Made by a program: the position numbers and the translations under genes
NCBI GenBank assembly: GCA_011065175.1
Contig: JAAKFE010000006.1
Location: 1-39,018, forward strand
Length of the DNA stretch: 39,018 bases
DNA from: Candidatus Anoxychlamydiales bacterium
GTDB lineage: Bacteria > Chlamydiota > Chlamydiia > Chlamydiales > SM23-39
Direction of reading: 5' to 3'
The notes under the pieces: generated by a model
What the model was told of the DNA's origin: nothing
Seen by the model: the letters and a program-made list of their open reading frames with translations, nothing else
Databases searched by the model: none
Shown here: piece after piece, positions 13,513 through 22,466 of the stretch
How the letters are laid out: each line of letters opens with the position of its first letter
How positions within the stretch are numbered: the first letter of the stretch is position 1

Positions 13513-15651
13513 CTAAACACTTTTATCAGCTAAATAAGATTCTAGGTAAAACCTTAATTTTTCTTGTTTTTGCTCTGGATATTTTATTCTAGAATGTCTT
13601 GTTAGCAAAAGAGTTCTAACGATTGATTTTTTTACTATTTTCATCTCTTCAAATGTTAAAGAACACTCATCGAACTGACCATCGTCTGTTCTATTTTTTA
13701 CTACTTTATTTATTAACGAAGACAAAATTTCTTCTGTAATTTCTTCTAAAGATCTAGCGGCAGCTTCCATAGCATCTGCAATCATAATAATTGCAGCTTC
13801 TTTTGATCTTGGTTTTGGTCCTGGATATCTAAACTGGACTTCATCTATTTGATCTATTTCTTCTTTAATTTCCATTTCTTTTCTATAAAAATAATATACT
13901 AAAGTAGTACCATGGTGTTGTTTTATAATATCTATGATCTGTTTTGGAAGCCTATATTTTTTAGCAAGCATCTCTCCTCCGGTAACGTGAGAGATAATAA
14001 CTTCTGCAGATTCTACAGGAGTTAAAAGCTGATGAATATTTACACCGGATCCTTGATTTTCTATAAAGTAATTGGGATTGGTTAATTTTCCTATATCGTG
14101 ATATAGGGTAGCGACCCTACAAAAAAGAGCATTTGCATGAATTTCTTGAGCAGCAGCTTCCGCTAGATTACCAAGTACTAATGAATGTTGATATGAGCCT
14201 GGTATTTCTAAAGTAATACGCCTTAGAAGTTCATTGTTAGGATCCATATATTCCATTAAAGTAATGTCGGTAAGAACATCGAAAATAGTTTCTAAAACGG
14301 GAAGAAGCCCTACCACCATAATGCCGATAATCACTAAAAAAAAGACCGAGCTCGTAATGTTGGTAAGTAGAGTTAAATGAAACAATCTATTTTTAATAAA
14401 GCTAGAAGCTAAAATAATTGGAATGACACCTAGCATACATTTTGCACAAACGATAAATACTTCAGTTCTTTTTCGCATACATTTAGTAGCAACAATTACT
14501 ATCAAAGAAGTAACTAAATTTATTGTTAAAAAAGAGGTATGTTCAACAGCTAGTGATAATGCGACAACAATACAAAGAACAGCAGAGAAGAATAAAGATA
14601 TTCTCATATTAAATAAAATACTAAATAATAAAGCAGCAAAAGGAACAATTATTGGATAGCGAGTTGCTTCTACAAAAGAGCTTGTACTTTTTAAGAGAAC
14701 AAACTCCATAATTTTAGCACTGAGAAGTGTTAAAATCAAAATAATAAAAATCAAGGACAGCTGTTTTATAGACTTTAGTATTTTTGGTTGCTCTAACCTT
14801 AAATAAAAAAGAGCTAAAGAAATAAAAACAAAAGACATTAAAATATTGCCAAGAATAGTCAGTGGCTCAAATAAATTTCTATTTTTTGCTAAAGCGGCTT
14901 TCATAGCCTGCATAATAGCTAAATGTTTAGTTGTAACTTTTTCATTAGAGCCAATAATTAACTCCCCTGCGCTTATATGGGAATATTTTTGAGCTACATT
15001 TTTTGCTATTAGTTTTTTTACTTTTGATAAAGTTAAATAGTCCAAAGTTAGTTTATAATCATTTTTCTCAAAGTAGTTTTCCATAAAATCTAGAGTTTTT
15101 TCAGGAACATTTTCTAATTTTTTAGCAAATATAGAAAAATAACCTTTTGGGAGAGGAAATTCTTTTTTGTGTTCATGATTTAGGGCTATATAATTTGTAA
15201 TATCAATTTTGTGGTTTTTCATTCTTTTTATAGTTTTAGCATCACTAAATCTTGAAGCTATAAGGGTATTTTCAAAACGATCCACAAGATCATTCATTTT
15301 TTCATAACTTATAGATGGAAGATTTTTCCACTTTGGATTATCTATTAGGTAATTTTCAAAATTTATTCTTTTTAATTTTATCTGTTTTGCATCGATAAAA
15401 TATATTGAATTAATATCGGCTATTTTTTTTTGCTTAGAGAGTATTGTCGCTTCATCATCTGGATAATCAAAATTTATTTGAGAAACCACATATCTATTTG
15501 AATTAGAGTGTAGATCTATAACATCTAATTTGATCTGCTTAAAATGTAAAAATAAGGTGAGGCACAACCAAAAGACTAAAGCTAAAATTAATCTAACACC
15601 AAGATCATTCTTTTTTAGTTTTCTTAAAATGTTTTTAACGATATCACTCAT
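13513..15651 (-). CDS. PgpH-like 7TM-HD domain phosphodiesterase
   Basis: The 712-residue membrane protein follows the 7TMR-HD plan. There is one N-terminal membrane segment (about 20-38), an extracytoplasmic domain to about residue 260, and several membrane segments at 265-460 (for example LTILGNILMSFVFISLALFYL split by the first helix). A cytoplasmic HD domain then runs to the end. The HD metal motif is YHDIGKLTNPNYF near residue 517-529, with HSLVLGNLAEAAA before it and QHHGTTLVYYFY after it. Firmicute relatives (PgpH) hydrolyse cyclic di-AMP, and this is the likely substrate, though not shown here. It is transcribed divergently from dnaX. A fragment of the HD region is duplicated 640 bases downstream. 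Length matches the family, and the metal ligands appear intact. Confidence 0.85.
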   Translation of the reverse strand: MSDIVKNILRKLKKNDLGVRLILALVFWLCLTLFLHFKQIKLDVIDLHSNSNRYVVSQINFDYPDDEATILSKQKKIADINSIYFIDAKQIKLKRINFENYLIDNPKWKNLPSISYEKMNDLVDRFENTLIASRFSDAKTIKRMKNHKIDITNYIALNHEHKKEFPLPKGYFSIFAKKLENVPEKTLDFMENYFEKNDYKLTLDYLTLSKVKKLIAKNVAQKYSHISAGELIIGSNEKVTTKHLAIMQAMKAALAKNRNLFEPLTILGNILMSFVFISLALFYLRLEQPKILKSIKQLSLIFIILILTLLSAKIMEFVLLKSTSSFVEATRYPIIVPFAALLFSILFNMRISLFFSAVLCIVVALSLAVEHTSFLTINLVTSLIVIVATKCMRKRTEVFIVCAKCMLGVIPIILASSFIKNRLFHLTLLTNITSSVFFLVIIGIMVVGLLPVLETIFDVLTDITLMEYMDPNNELLRRITLEIPGSYQHSLVLGNLAEAAAQEIHANALFCRVATLYHDIGKLTNPNYFIENQGSGVNIHQLLTPVESAEVIISHVTGGEMLAKKYRLPKQIIDIIKQHHGTTLVYYFYRKEMEIKEEIDQIDEVQFRYPGPKPRSKEAAIIMIADAMEAAARSLEEITEEILSSLINKVVKNRTDDGQFDECSLTFEEMKIVKKSIVRTLLLTRHSRIKYPEQKQEKLRFYLESYLADKSV

Positions 15652-15772
15652 AATAAAAAAAATATCTTACACTATTGATACACCAAATCATGATTTCGAT
15701 AAATATAATTTTCCTTTACGAATAAATAATTTTCGCTAAAAATATATTATAATAAAGCAAAAAAATTAAACT

Positions 15773-17191
15773 ATGAATGAAAAATATCAAATTTTCGCAA
15801 GAAAATATAGGCCACAAACTTTTGAAGAAGTTGTAGCACAAACATCTATTGTAAAAACAATAAAAAATGCAATCCGTTTCAAAAAAGCAGCTCACGCATA
15901 TCTTTTTTCAGGAACAAGAGGAACCGGCAAAACCACACTTGCAAGACTTTTTGCAAAGGCTCTAAACTGCAAAAATTTAAATGAAGATATTGAACCATGC
16001 AACTTGTGTCAATCCTGCAAAGAGATAACAGCTTCTAGATCATTAGATGTTATTGAAATTGATGGAGCATCGAACCGAGGGATTGATGACATTCGTCAAA
16101 TCAACGATACGATAGGATACAGCCCTTCCGGCAACTATAAAATTTATATCATAGATGAAGTTCACATGCTCACTAAAGAAGCATTTAATGCCCTTTTAAA
16201 AACGCTAGAAGAGCCTCCTGAAAACATCAAGTTCTTTTTTGCGACAACAGAGCCACATAAAGTTTTAGCTACGATAATTTCTCGCTGTCAAAGATTTGAG
16301 TTAAAAAGAATATCTACAGATCTAATCATAAAAAAATTAGAAAGCATTTCAAATGAGCTTAAAAAAGAGACAGAAAAAGATGCTCTATATCAAATAGCAA
16401 ATTTTTCTGAAGGATCTCTAAGAGATGCAGAATCCCTATTAGATCAACTTTTTTGCTATAGTGAAGGAAAAATAACACTTAGCTACATTAATCAAGCGCT
16501 TGGTTTTATAAATCCTGATTGTTTTTTTGAACTTGATAAAAAAATCTTCGAAAAAGATTCATATTTTGCATTTGAGTTTGTAGAGCAAATATACACCTCT
16601 GGAAAAGAACTATCTTATTTTGTAGAAGAGTTAACATCGCATTTCAAAAATCTTTTAATTTTAAAACTAAATAAAAACGGCTTAAATTTTTTATCTGAAA
16701 GTTCTCAAAAAAAATATTTAGAGTCTATAACTTATTATTCTCAAGAACAGCTTTTTTACATATTAGATCTTTTAACAAATGCGATATCTGTAAATAAGAA
16801 TTCATTTAAAAAAATACATTTAGAGACTTTAATTTTAAAGATTATTAAAAGCAAAAATATCATCCCTATAGATCTTTTAGTAAAAAGACTAATCGAGCTA
16901 GAGAAAAATGTAAAAATAGTATCTCATAAGACCTCTCTCTCTAAGGAATCAAAAACATCTGAAGAAAAACCAGTTATTAAGCAAGAGCCTCAAAAACCTT
17001 TATCTACAAATGAGCCCATAAAGCAAGAAAAACCTCCTCTAGAACAAGCAAACAAACATCAATATGAAAAAGTAAATTTTAGTCTATCAAAAACTAAAGA
17101 TATAAAAGTTATAAATACAAAAGAGCAATCTCACTATGATACTCTTTTAAAATTCACTCAAGTTGAGTTAGATGCTATAAACAAAAGCTAA
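15773..17191 (+). CDS. dnaX: DnaX, DNA polymerase III subunit gamma/tau
   Basis: DnaX forms the ATPase clamp-loader core that places the beta clamp at primed DNA. The 472-residue product has RKYRPQTFEEV near the start, the Walker A loop SGTRGTGKTTLARL (46-59), and a four-Cys zinc knuckle (Cys66, 76, 79, 82). Walker B IIDEVHML is at 126-133, and SRCQRFELKRI is near 170. Residues 385-450 are a Pro/Lys/Glu-rich linker. The tail after it is short, so a full tau-type polymerase-binding domain is absent; AAAA runs in the gene leave frameshifting open. ybaB begins 16 bases downstream, the usual bacterial dnaX-ybaB pair. Confidence 0.95.
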   Translation: MNEKYQIFARKYRPQTFEEVVAQTSIVKTIKNAIRFKKAAHAYLFSGTRGTGKTTLARLFAKALNCKNLNEDIEPCNLCQSCKEITASRSLDVIEIDGASNRGIDDIRQINDTIGYSPSGNYKIYIIDEVHMLTKEAFNALLKTLEEPPENIKFFFATTEPHKVLATIISRCQRFELKRISTDLIIKKLESISNELKKETEKDALYQIANFSEGSLRDAESLLDQLFCYSEGKITLSYINQALGFINPDCFFELDKKIFEKDSYFAFEFVEQIYTSGKELSYFVEELTSHFKNLLILKLNKNGLNFLSESSQKKYLESITYYSQEQLFYILDLLTNAISVNKNSFKKIHLETLILKIIKSKNIIPIDLLVKRLIELEKNVKIVSHKTSLSKESKTSEEKPVIKQEPQKPLSTNEPIKQEKPPLEQANKHQYEKVNFSLSKTKDIKVINTKEQSHYDTLLKFTQVELDAINKS

Positions 17192-17207
17192 AAAGGAGAT
17201 TTTTTTT

Positions 17208-17498
17208 ATGGGCGGCGGATTTTCTAAAATGAAAAAACAAGCAAAAATGATGCAAGAGCAAATGGAAAAAATGAAAGAGGATCTAAAAAATAAAGAAGTT
17301 GAAGGCATAGCAGCTAATGGACTTGTAAAAATTACTCTAAGTGGTGAAAAAGAACTAAAAAATATAAAAATTGATCCAGAGTGTATAGATCCTTCAGATG
17401 TAGAAGGACTTCAAGATTTAATCTTCCAAGCTCACAAAGATGCTTTTAGCAAACTAGAAGAAGAAGAGGGCAATTTAAATAACATGCTTGGATTTTAA
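17208..17498 (+). CDS. ybaB: YbaB/EbfC family nucleoid-associated protein
   Basis: The 96-residue protein has the YbaB layout: an N-terminal Met/Lys/Gln-rich helix (MKKQAKMMQEQMEKMKEDL), a central sheet with GIAANGLVKITLSGEKELKNIKIDPE, and a C-terminal helix. Family members are dimeric, tweezer-shaped DNA-binding proteins of the nucleoid. A strong ribosome binding site, AAAAGGAGA, precedes the ATG, and dnaX ends 16 bases upstream, so the two are cotranscribed. The length is slightly shorter than the usual 100-110. Confidence 0.93.
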   Translation: MGGGFSKMKKQAKMMQEQMEKMKEDLKNKEVEGIAANGLVKITLSGEKELKNIKIDPECIDPSDVEGLQDLIFQAHKDAFSKLEEEEGNLNNMLGF

Positions 17499-17541
17499 AG
17501 ATAATTATTATTTAATCAATCAAAACAAAGAAAGAAAAGTT

Positions 17542-17958
17542 ATGTCTTGTGATGGCGGGGGATTTGAATTACCTGTTAGACAATGTGGCCAATTTATTAC
17601 TAATAACGATCTAAATTATTATTCTAGAATTTTAGAAATTGGACAATGGGTCCAATTTACTACTGATACCGATCTAAGTTCTTATCCTAGAAAAACGCAA
17701 GAAATTTATGATCAAAACCAACATTTTCTAGTTCTTGGTCGGGACGACCCTTTCTTTGAGCCCGGTAATTGTTATATTCTTGATGTGACAAGAAGAGTGC
17801 ACACTTATTCTGCCAGCATGTTTATGTTTGATCAAACAAACTTGTTAGCAGATACTCAAATCAGAATAGTTTCTAGAGCAGGGGTTGAAACCCTTCATGA
17901 AAAATCAACAATTCAAGTTGTATATGAAGAAAGACAACGGTTATTGAGATTAATTTGA
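17542..17958 (+). CDS. Hypothetical protein
   Basis: This is a 138-residue protein of unknown family. The frame runs back to an ATG at 17488, but that would overlap ybaB; the ATG at 17542, giving MSCDGGGFELPVRQCGQF, is preferred, with a weak AAGAAAG site. Two similar stretches, FITNNDLNYYSRILEIGQWV and FTTDTDLSSYPRKTQEI, may be an internal duplication. It has no membrane segment or signal peptide. It is 43 bases after ybaB in the same direction and convergent with a broken gene, in a stretch where lineage-specific genes interrupt the order dnaX-ybaB-ptsI known from Chlamydia. Coding is likely from composition only. Confidence 0.6.
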   Translation: MSCDGGGFELPVRQCGQFITNNDLNYYSRILEIGQWVQFTTDTDLSSYPRKTQEIYDQNQHFLVLGRDDPFFEPGNCYILDVTRRVHTYSASMFMFDQTNLLADTQIRIVSRAGVETLHEKSTIQVVYEERQRLLRLI

Positions 17959-18023
17959 TAAATATCCATCTCAAAAATTGAATCATCTAAGTTCATCAGC
18001 ATCAAATCATAGAAAACTAAATT

Positions 18024-18048
18024 GTTATTAGATGTTTTTTCTAATAAC
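18024..18048. terminator. Hairpin between convergent genes, possible bidirectional terminator
   Basis: GTTATTAGA (18024-18032) and TCTAATAAC (18040-18048) pair perfectly over 9 positions around a 7-base loop. It lies in the 110-base gap between convergent genes. The stem is weak and no clear T-run follows it on either strand, so termination is only a suggestion. Confidence 0.35.
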
Positions 18049-18068
18049 ACTTTAGTAGAATTATTTAC

Positions 18069-18484
18069 TTAAAGTAATTTAGGCCACAATAAGTTATAAT
18101 TACAGTCGAGGCTGAGAGCAAACAGTCCTGCATTAAATGCAATGATATAGAGTTTAATAGCTTTTTCTTTGCCTGTTCCTTTTAGATCACTGACCACTCT
18201 TAATGTACACTCTGCGAGCAATCCTGCCTCAGCACCAAAGACAGAGCCGTAACAAGCTAGAGAAACAAGATCCCTAGTAAGAGAAGCCTTGCGATAACAT
18301 ACATACACATTCCTGTACTAGCTCCTTCTAAAGCTTTAAAATTAGAACTTGCAACTGTTGTAATTGTATTTAATAACACCATGGTTGCAACCCCGTAGAT
18401 TACACCTGTTTTCACACTATTCCAGGCACTACTCTTCCAGATACTCTTATTATCACCAATTTTTACGTCTGTAGCACTTGCCAT
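18069..18484 (-). pseudogene. Frameshifted hypothetical membrane protein
   Basis: Two overlapping minus-strand frames look like one gene split by a single-base change. The first starts at the ATG at 18484 behind a strong AGGAGAG site. It reads MASATDVKIGDNKSIWKSS, then a membrane segment VIYGVATMVLLNTITTVAS, and runs out near 18260 in a stretch of leucines. The second frame (18069 to about 18308) continues ASLTRDLVSLACYGSVFGAE and LYIIAFNAGLFALSLDCNY, ending in a further hydrophobic stretch. Joined near 18285-18300 they give about 132 residues with hydrophobic segments at both ends. The crossover lies close to a tandem TGTATGTATG. No slippery heptamer is evident, so a mutation or a base error is likelier than programmed shifting. 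No family is recognised. Confidence 0.55.
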
Positions 18485-18522
18485 TATTTTTCTCTCCTTA
18501 TTGAAAAATTTAAAGATTTTGA

Positions 18523-18693
18523 ATAATAACTTTTGAAATTCTTATTTTCAATAAAAACTTTAAACAAGATGGAAAATTATTTTTTTGTTTTTTTTCAGGC
18601 TCGACTAAGTATGAAGAATTTCATGAAAAGCCTCCTGAAATTGAGATGAATAAAGTACTATATCAAAAAGCTAAAGATTCATTAAATTTCTAA
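18523..18693 (+). pseudogene. Possible 3' relic of a lost gene
   Basis: In the 318-base gap between the broken gene and ptsI, one plus-strand frame stays open from 18523 to the TAA at 18691-18693 but has no ATG near its start. Its end reads SGSTKYEEFHEKPPEIEMN, then KVLYQKAKDSLNF, which looks like real protein. LFFCFFSGSTKYEE faintly recalls a lipoprotein signal. Nothing else is seen in the gap. Confidence 0.3.
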
Positions 18694-18802
18694 ATCCACC
18701 AAAAGATAAAATTAAATAAGCTAAGCGAAAGGGAAATATTGTGATTTTGCTGCTTGTCCTTTCTTTCTAACATTGAAAAAGGCCTGATTTCAGCAAAAAA
18801 TT

Positions 18803-20350
18803 TTAAAATAATTCAACATTTTTTAGACTTACAGAAAAATTCTTGATTCCAAGATTGTATAATTTTTCTAGAATCTTTTTATCTGCAATCATCTCTCCGC
18901 ATAAAAACATAGGTTTATTAGAATCTTTTGCAGCTTTTATTATCATCTTAAAAAACTTTTCTAAAGCTGGATGAAGCTCTTTTAAAGAGATTTTATTGCT
19001 AGCAAAGGTATACCTTGAAAGATCGTTAGTTCCAATCGATAAAAAATCAACTTCTTTTGCTATTTCATCTACCATTAAAGCAGCGGCAGGTGTTTCAATC
19101 ATAGATCCTATTTTTATAGTAGATGGAGATATTTTTAGATCTTCTTGAATAGATTTTATGATTTTTTTAATTAGTATTATTTCAGATAAATCTTTTACAA
19201 AAGGAATGAGAAGATAAATATTTCCAAAAAGGCTAGCTTTTAAAATCGCAGTTATCTGATCTTGTAAAATCTTTTTATTTTTTAAAAGAAGATCTGCTCC
19301 TCTAGAGGAGAAAAAGCAGGTTTTGTTATTTTCAATGATATTATAAAAATTCTTATCTGCACCTAAATCAAAAAGGCGAATAACAAATGGACGATTTTTT
19401 AAGTTTTTAGCTATTTTTTTATACACATTAAACTGCTCAATTTGAGTAGGGATCTCTTTTTTAAAAAATAAAAGCTCTGTTCTAAGTAGGCCAATTCCAG
19501 ATATTTTTTTATCATCTATTTGATTGACCTCTTTTAGAGAAGATATATTTACAAAAATATTTACATCTTTTTGAATTTTTATTTTTTCTTTTTCAGATGG
19601 TTTTATTGAGATTGAAAAATTTTTATATTTTTCAGATGTTTTTTTTGTTGGGTTAATAATCACTTTTCCTTTAAAAGCATCAACTATCATATCTTGCATA
19701 TTAATATTTTTTATTCCTTCAATATCGATATTTGATACAAATGGAATATTTTTAGATCTAGCGATTATAGCTGCATGAGAGTTGTAGCTAGTTCTTACAC
19801 TTATGAATGCTGAAATGGTTAAAGAATCTCTCTCAAAGATATCTGAGGGAATAATTTCATCTGAAATAATTATCGATTTTTTTCCTATATTTTTTAAAAT
19901 ATCTACTTTTGAAGGTTTTAAATTTTTTAAAACTCTTTTAAAGACATCCGAGATGTCTGCTAGCTTTTCTTTAAAAAAGGGATCGGTAATCTTGTTTTTA
20001 TATTCATTTAGTAAATCTTTTAAAATTGTTTGAATGCTTTTTTGTTCTTTTTTTATTCTATTGATAGCTTCACTTAAGATAACAGGATCATTTAAAATTT
20101 CTAAATGGCTATTTAAAATATCAAAAGTGATGCTGAGTTCATCATTTGCAAAGCTTTTTTTTATCTCTAAGATTTGTTTTTTACTTTTTTTTATCGCTTT
20201 TTCAAATTTTAAAATTTCTTGATCGATATTTTTTTTAAGATAAAAATTTTCTTCAAAGATTTTTTGAGAATTTAAAAAAAGAGGTTTACCAAAGCCAACA
20301 CCTGAGCTCAAAATACTAACAGGAAGAACTATTTCATCAACTTTCGACAT
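18803..20350 (-). CDS. ptsI: PtsI, phosphoenolpyruvate-protein phosphotransferase (enzyme I)
   Basis: Enzyme I takes phosphate from phosphoenolpyruvate and passes it to HPr. The product is 515 residues, shorter than the usual 570 or so. The phospho-histidine site is SVRTSYNSHAAIIAR with His192. The PEP-binding barrel keeps GIGLLRTELLF, the conserved SIGTNDLSRYTFA, and the catalytic Cys484 in FLCGEMIAD. The C-terminus is trimmed. I chose the ATG at 20350 because GGAGAG stands 5 bases before it; a start at 20374 would overlap ptsH more deeply. The overlap with ptsH is 14 bases, implying translational coupling. No sugar-specific enzyme II is in the window, so the relay may be regulatory here, as thought for other Chlamydiae. 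Confidence 0.93.
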   Translation of the reverse strand: MSKVDEIVLPVSILSSGVGFGKPLFLNSQKIFEENFYLKKNIDQEILKFEKAIKKSKKQILEIKKSFANDELSITFDILNSHLEILNDPVILSEAINRIKKEQKSIQTILKDLLNEYKNKITDPFFKEKLADISDVFKRVLKNLKPSKVDILKNIGKKSIIISDEIIPSDIFERDSLTISAFISVRTSYNSHAAIIARSKNIPFVSNIDIEGIKNINMQDMIVDAFKGKVIINPTKKTSEKYKNFSISIKPSEKEKIKIQKDVNIFVNISSLKEVNQIDDKKISGIGLLRTELLFFKKEIPTQIEQFNVYKKIAKNLKNRPFVIRLFDLGADKNFYNIIENNKTCFFSSRGADLLLKNKKILQDQITAILKASLFGNIYLLIPFVKDLSEIILIKKIIKSIQEDLKISPSTIKIGSMIETPAAALMVDEIAKEVDFLSIGTNDLSRYTFASNKISLKELHPALEKFFKMIIKAAKDSNKPMFLCGEMIADKKILEKLYNLGIKNFSVSLKNVELF

Positions 20351-20618
20351 TTTTCTCTCCAAATCTTTTTTCAAAATTTACTTTTAATTTTTCCATAAGA
20401 TTAATTGCATTTAGCCCATCTATTGTTACTTTAATTTGAGCATTTTTTTTAGCTGCTAACATTAAAATACTCATAATACTCTTTGCATTGATAGTCTCTT
20501 TTTTATAAGTGAAATAAACATCACATTTTGTGTTTTGAAGTAGCTTTACAATTTTAGCAGCAGGTCTGATATGCAAACCTAAAGTGTTTTTAACTTTTAA
20601 AGTTTTAACTAATCTCAC
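20337..20618 (-). CDS. ptsH: HPr phosphocarrier protein
   Basis: HPr carries phosphate from enzyme I to its targets. The 93-residue product has the histidine site NTLGLHIRPAAKIV with His16. It also has the regulatory serine site INAKSIMSILMLAA with Ser47, equivalent to Ser46 elsewhere, which is the target of HPr kinase. The start is a GTG at 20618, overlapping the 3' end of hprK by 14 bases; an AAAGGA lies about 12 bases before. The order hprK-ptsH-ptsI with overlaps on both sides is a tight operon. Presence of both the His and the Ser sites means it can be regulated by HprK. Confidence 0.95.
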   Translation of the reverse strand: MRLVKTLKVKNTLGLHIRPAAKIVKLLQNTKCDVYFTYKKETINAKSIMSILMLAAKKNAQIKVTIDGLNAINLMEKLKVNFEKRFGEKNVES

Positions 20619-21558
20619 TAGTATTTACATTCCTTTTTGCAAGCTTTTGTAACAATTTTATATTAAATTCTTTAGCAGAATTATAACCACTATTTTTTAA
20701 TCTTTGATTTAGAGTTAAAGTCTCTATCAATAGAACAACATCTCTACCTGGATTTACGAAAACTAAATGAAAAGGAATCTTTACTCCTAAAATATCAACG
20801 CATTTATCTTCTAGACCAACTCTGTCATAAAAATGGCTTGGATCAAATGGTTCTAATTTGATAACGATATCTAAAACTATATTTTCTCTTACGCATACAG
20901 CGCCATATAGATGGGCAACATTTATAATTCCAAGGCCTCTAACTTCCATTAGATGTCTAGTAATCTCAGGGCCTGATCCAATTAGAGAATTTTCATCTTT
21001 TTTTCTAATTTTAACAACATCATCCGAGATTAATCTATGTCCTTTTTCTAAAAGCCCTAAAGCGGCTTCACTTTTTCCAACAGAAGATTCGCCTTGAATT
21101 AAAACTCCCATCCCAAAAACCTCAACTAATGTACCATGCATTGTTTTAGTTTGAGAAAACTCATAGCTCAAATCGATAATCATTTTACTAATAAGGGCCA
21201 TAGTTTCAATATCTGATCCAAAAAGAGCTATCGAGTGTTGATCACAAACAATTTTTAATTCTTTTAAAGGTGTTATTTTTTTAGAAATTATAACAGCAGG
21301 AGTATCCTTTGTTAAAATTTCTCTAAGTCTTATGAGTCTTTTTTTGGGATCTAACTCTTTTAGATACTGAATCTCCCCTTTTCCTATTACTAAAATTCTA
21401 TAAGATTTATAATTTTTGATATAGCCTGTCAAGCTAAGACCAGGCCGGTGAACTTCCGGTTTTTTTATTCTCTTTTTTAAACCTTTTTCTCCAGCAAACA
21501 GCTCTAGCTTTAAGCTGTTTTTATGTTTTTTATAAAAATCTTCAACTCTATAAATCAT
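20605..21558 (-). CDS. hprK: HPr kinase/phosphorylase
   Basis: HprK phosphorylates HPr on its serine using ATP or pyrophosphate, and reverses this. The 317-residue product has the two-domain layout. After an N-terminal domain of about 130 residues come MHGTLVEVFGMGVLI with His141, the P-loop QGESSVGKSEAALG (Walker A at 156-163), ISDDVV with Asp179-180, and the family signature LMEVRGLGIINVAHLYG (203-219). Length is typical. Its stop overlaps ptsH, and its start overlaps the previous gene's stop in ATGA, so all four genes should be on one transcript. In low-GC Gram-positives HprK links PTS state to carbon control; in this lineage the downstream target is unknown. Confidence 0.95.
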   Translation of the reverse strand: MIYRVEDFYKKHKNSLKLELFAGEKGLKKRIKKPEVHRPGLSLTGYIKNYKSYRILVIGKGEIQYLKELDPKKRLIRLREILTKDTPAVIISKKITPLKELKIVCDQHSIALFGSDIETMALISKMIIDLSYEFSQTKTMHGTLVEVFGMGVLIQGESSVGKSEAALGLLEKGHRLISDDVVKIRKKDENSLIGSGPEITRHLMEVRGLGIINVAHLYGAVCVRENIVLDIVIKLEPFDPSHFYDRVGLEDKCVDILGVKIPFHLVFVNPGRDVVLLIETLTLNQRLKNSGYNSAKEFNIKLLQKLAKRNVNTSEIS

Positions 21559-22337
21559 TCAAAATCCATTATTTCTAAATAAAACATCAGCCAATTTAAA
21601 AAAGTAGGAAAACTTAAATTTTCAAATGAGTTATCTTTATAGTTAGAAATCGCAGAATCGATATAAGAAAAATAAACATTTCCCATCTCAGAAATTGGAT
21701 ACCAAGAAGATAAAAAGCACTGAAAATCCATCTTGTCATAGGTTTGATAAAAAAATATGAGATTCTTAGGATCTATAATCCCCCCGTTTGATTTAATCGT
21801 TTTATTTTGACTTTTCATTAAATCTTGCATGTGTTTTGTAATTTCAAAAATATTTTCGGCTTCTATTATTCCAGTATCTGAATTTTTAGCAAAGCCTGAA
21901 TGTATTTTTAAAAATTTTAAATAGTCTCTTGGCAGCATATCATTAAATTTACGATTAATTTGACTAATTTTTTCATCTCTAAGAGGAGGCTGACCTCTGA
22001 AAAAAGCATCATTTTGCATGCTATAGACAAGCTCAACTCTATATGGGTATTTTTTTTTCTTTGTTAAAATTATAGATACATCTTCTAGCTTTAAAAAAAA
22101 GTCATAAACTAATTGATAAGTATTCGGTGTATAGGGAAGAGTTTTCAAACAAAACTCTGTAGAGAATTCGATACGATCAGAAGTATTTAAACTCGCTAGT
22201 TCATACCATGCTTTTGGAAAGTTTTTTGACAACTTTTGAAGATCGTCTAACTTATGGGTTTTTGTATCGACAATGATTACATCTTCAAACCCACTATCAA
22301 AATTTTTCTTAAAATATTCAAAAGCCAAACGATTCAT
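21555..22337 (-). CDS. SUKH (SMI1/KNR4)-like domain protein
   Basis: The 260-residue product is not firmly identified. The middle, IGQ-like region aside, contains FNDMLPRDYLKFLKIHSGFA near residue 133-150 followed by ILFF-type strands. This resembles the SMI1/KNR4 (SUKH) fold, whose hallmark is a short helix P.DY..F....NG. There is no signal peptide or membrane segment. SUKH proteins are often immunity proteins or regulators, but here it is first in the hprK-ptsH-ptsI operon and its stop overlaps hprK in ATGA, so a role tied to that relay, or a conserved chlamydial housekeeping role, is as likely. Chlamydia has a hypothetical gene between ptsH and comEC that may correspond. No confident promoter was picked in the AT-rich gap before 22337. 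Confidence 0.55.
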   Translation of the reverse strand: MNRLAFEYFKKNFDSGFEDVIIVDTKTHKLDDLQKLSKNFPKAWYELASLNTSDRIEFSTEFCLKTLPYTPNTYQLVYDFFLKLEDVSIILTKKKKYPYRVELVYSMQNDAFFRGQPPLRDEKISQINRKFNDMLPRDYLKFLKIHSGFAKNSDTGIIEAENIFEITKHMQDLMKSQNKTIKSNGGIIDPKNLIFFYQTYDKMDFQCFLSSWYPISEMGNVYFSYIDSAISNYKDNSFENLSFPTFLNWLMFYLEIMDFE

Positions 22338-22466
22338 GAAACCATCTCTAGCTAGATTTCCATCTTAACTAATTATTTTTTTAAAAAAAAGAAATTTTTA
22401 TTTTTAAAAAATGATTTTTGAGATCAAAATAAAAAAACAATTTAAAATTTAGAAATTTAAAAAAAA

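Noticed and set aside
18257-18308. Programmed ribosomal frameshift joining the two minus-strand frames
   Set aside because: No slippery heptamer and no downstream structure was seen at the crossover; mutation or base error is simpler.
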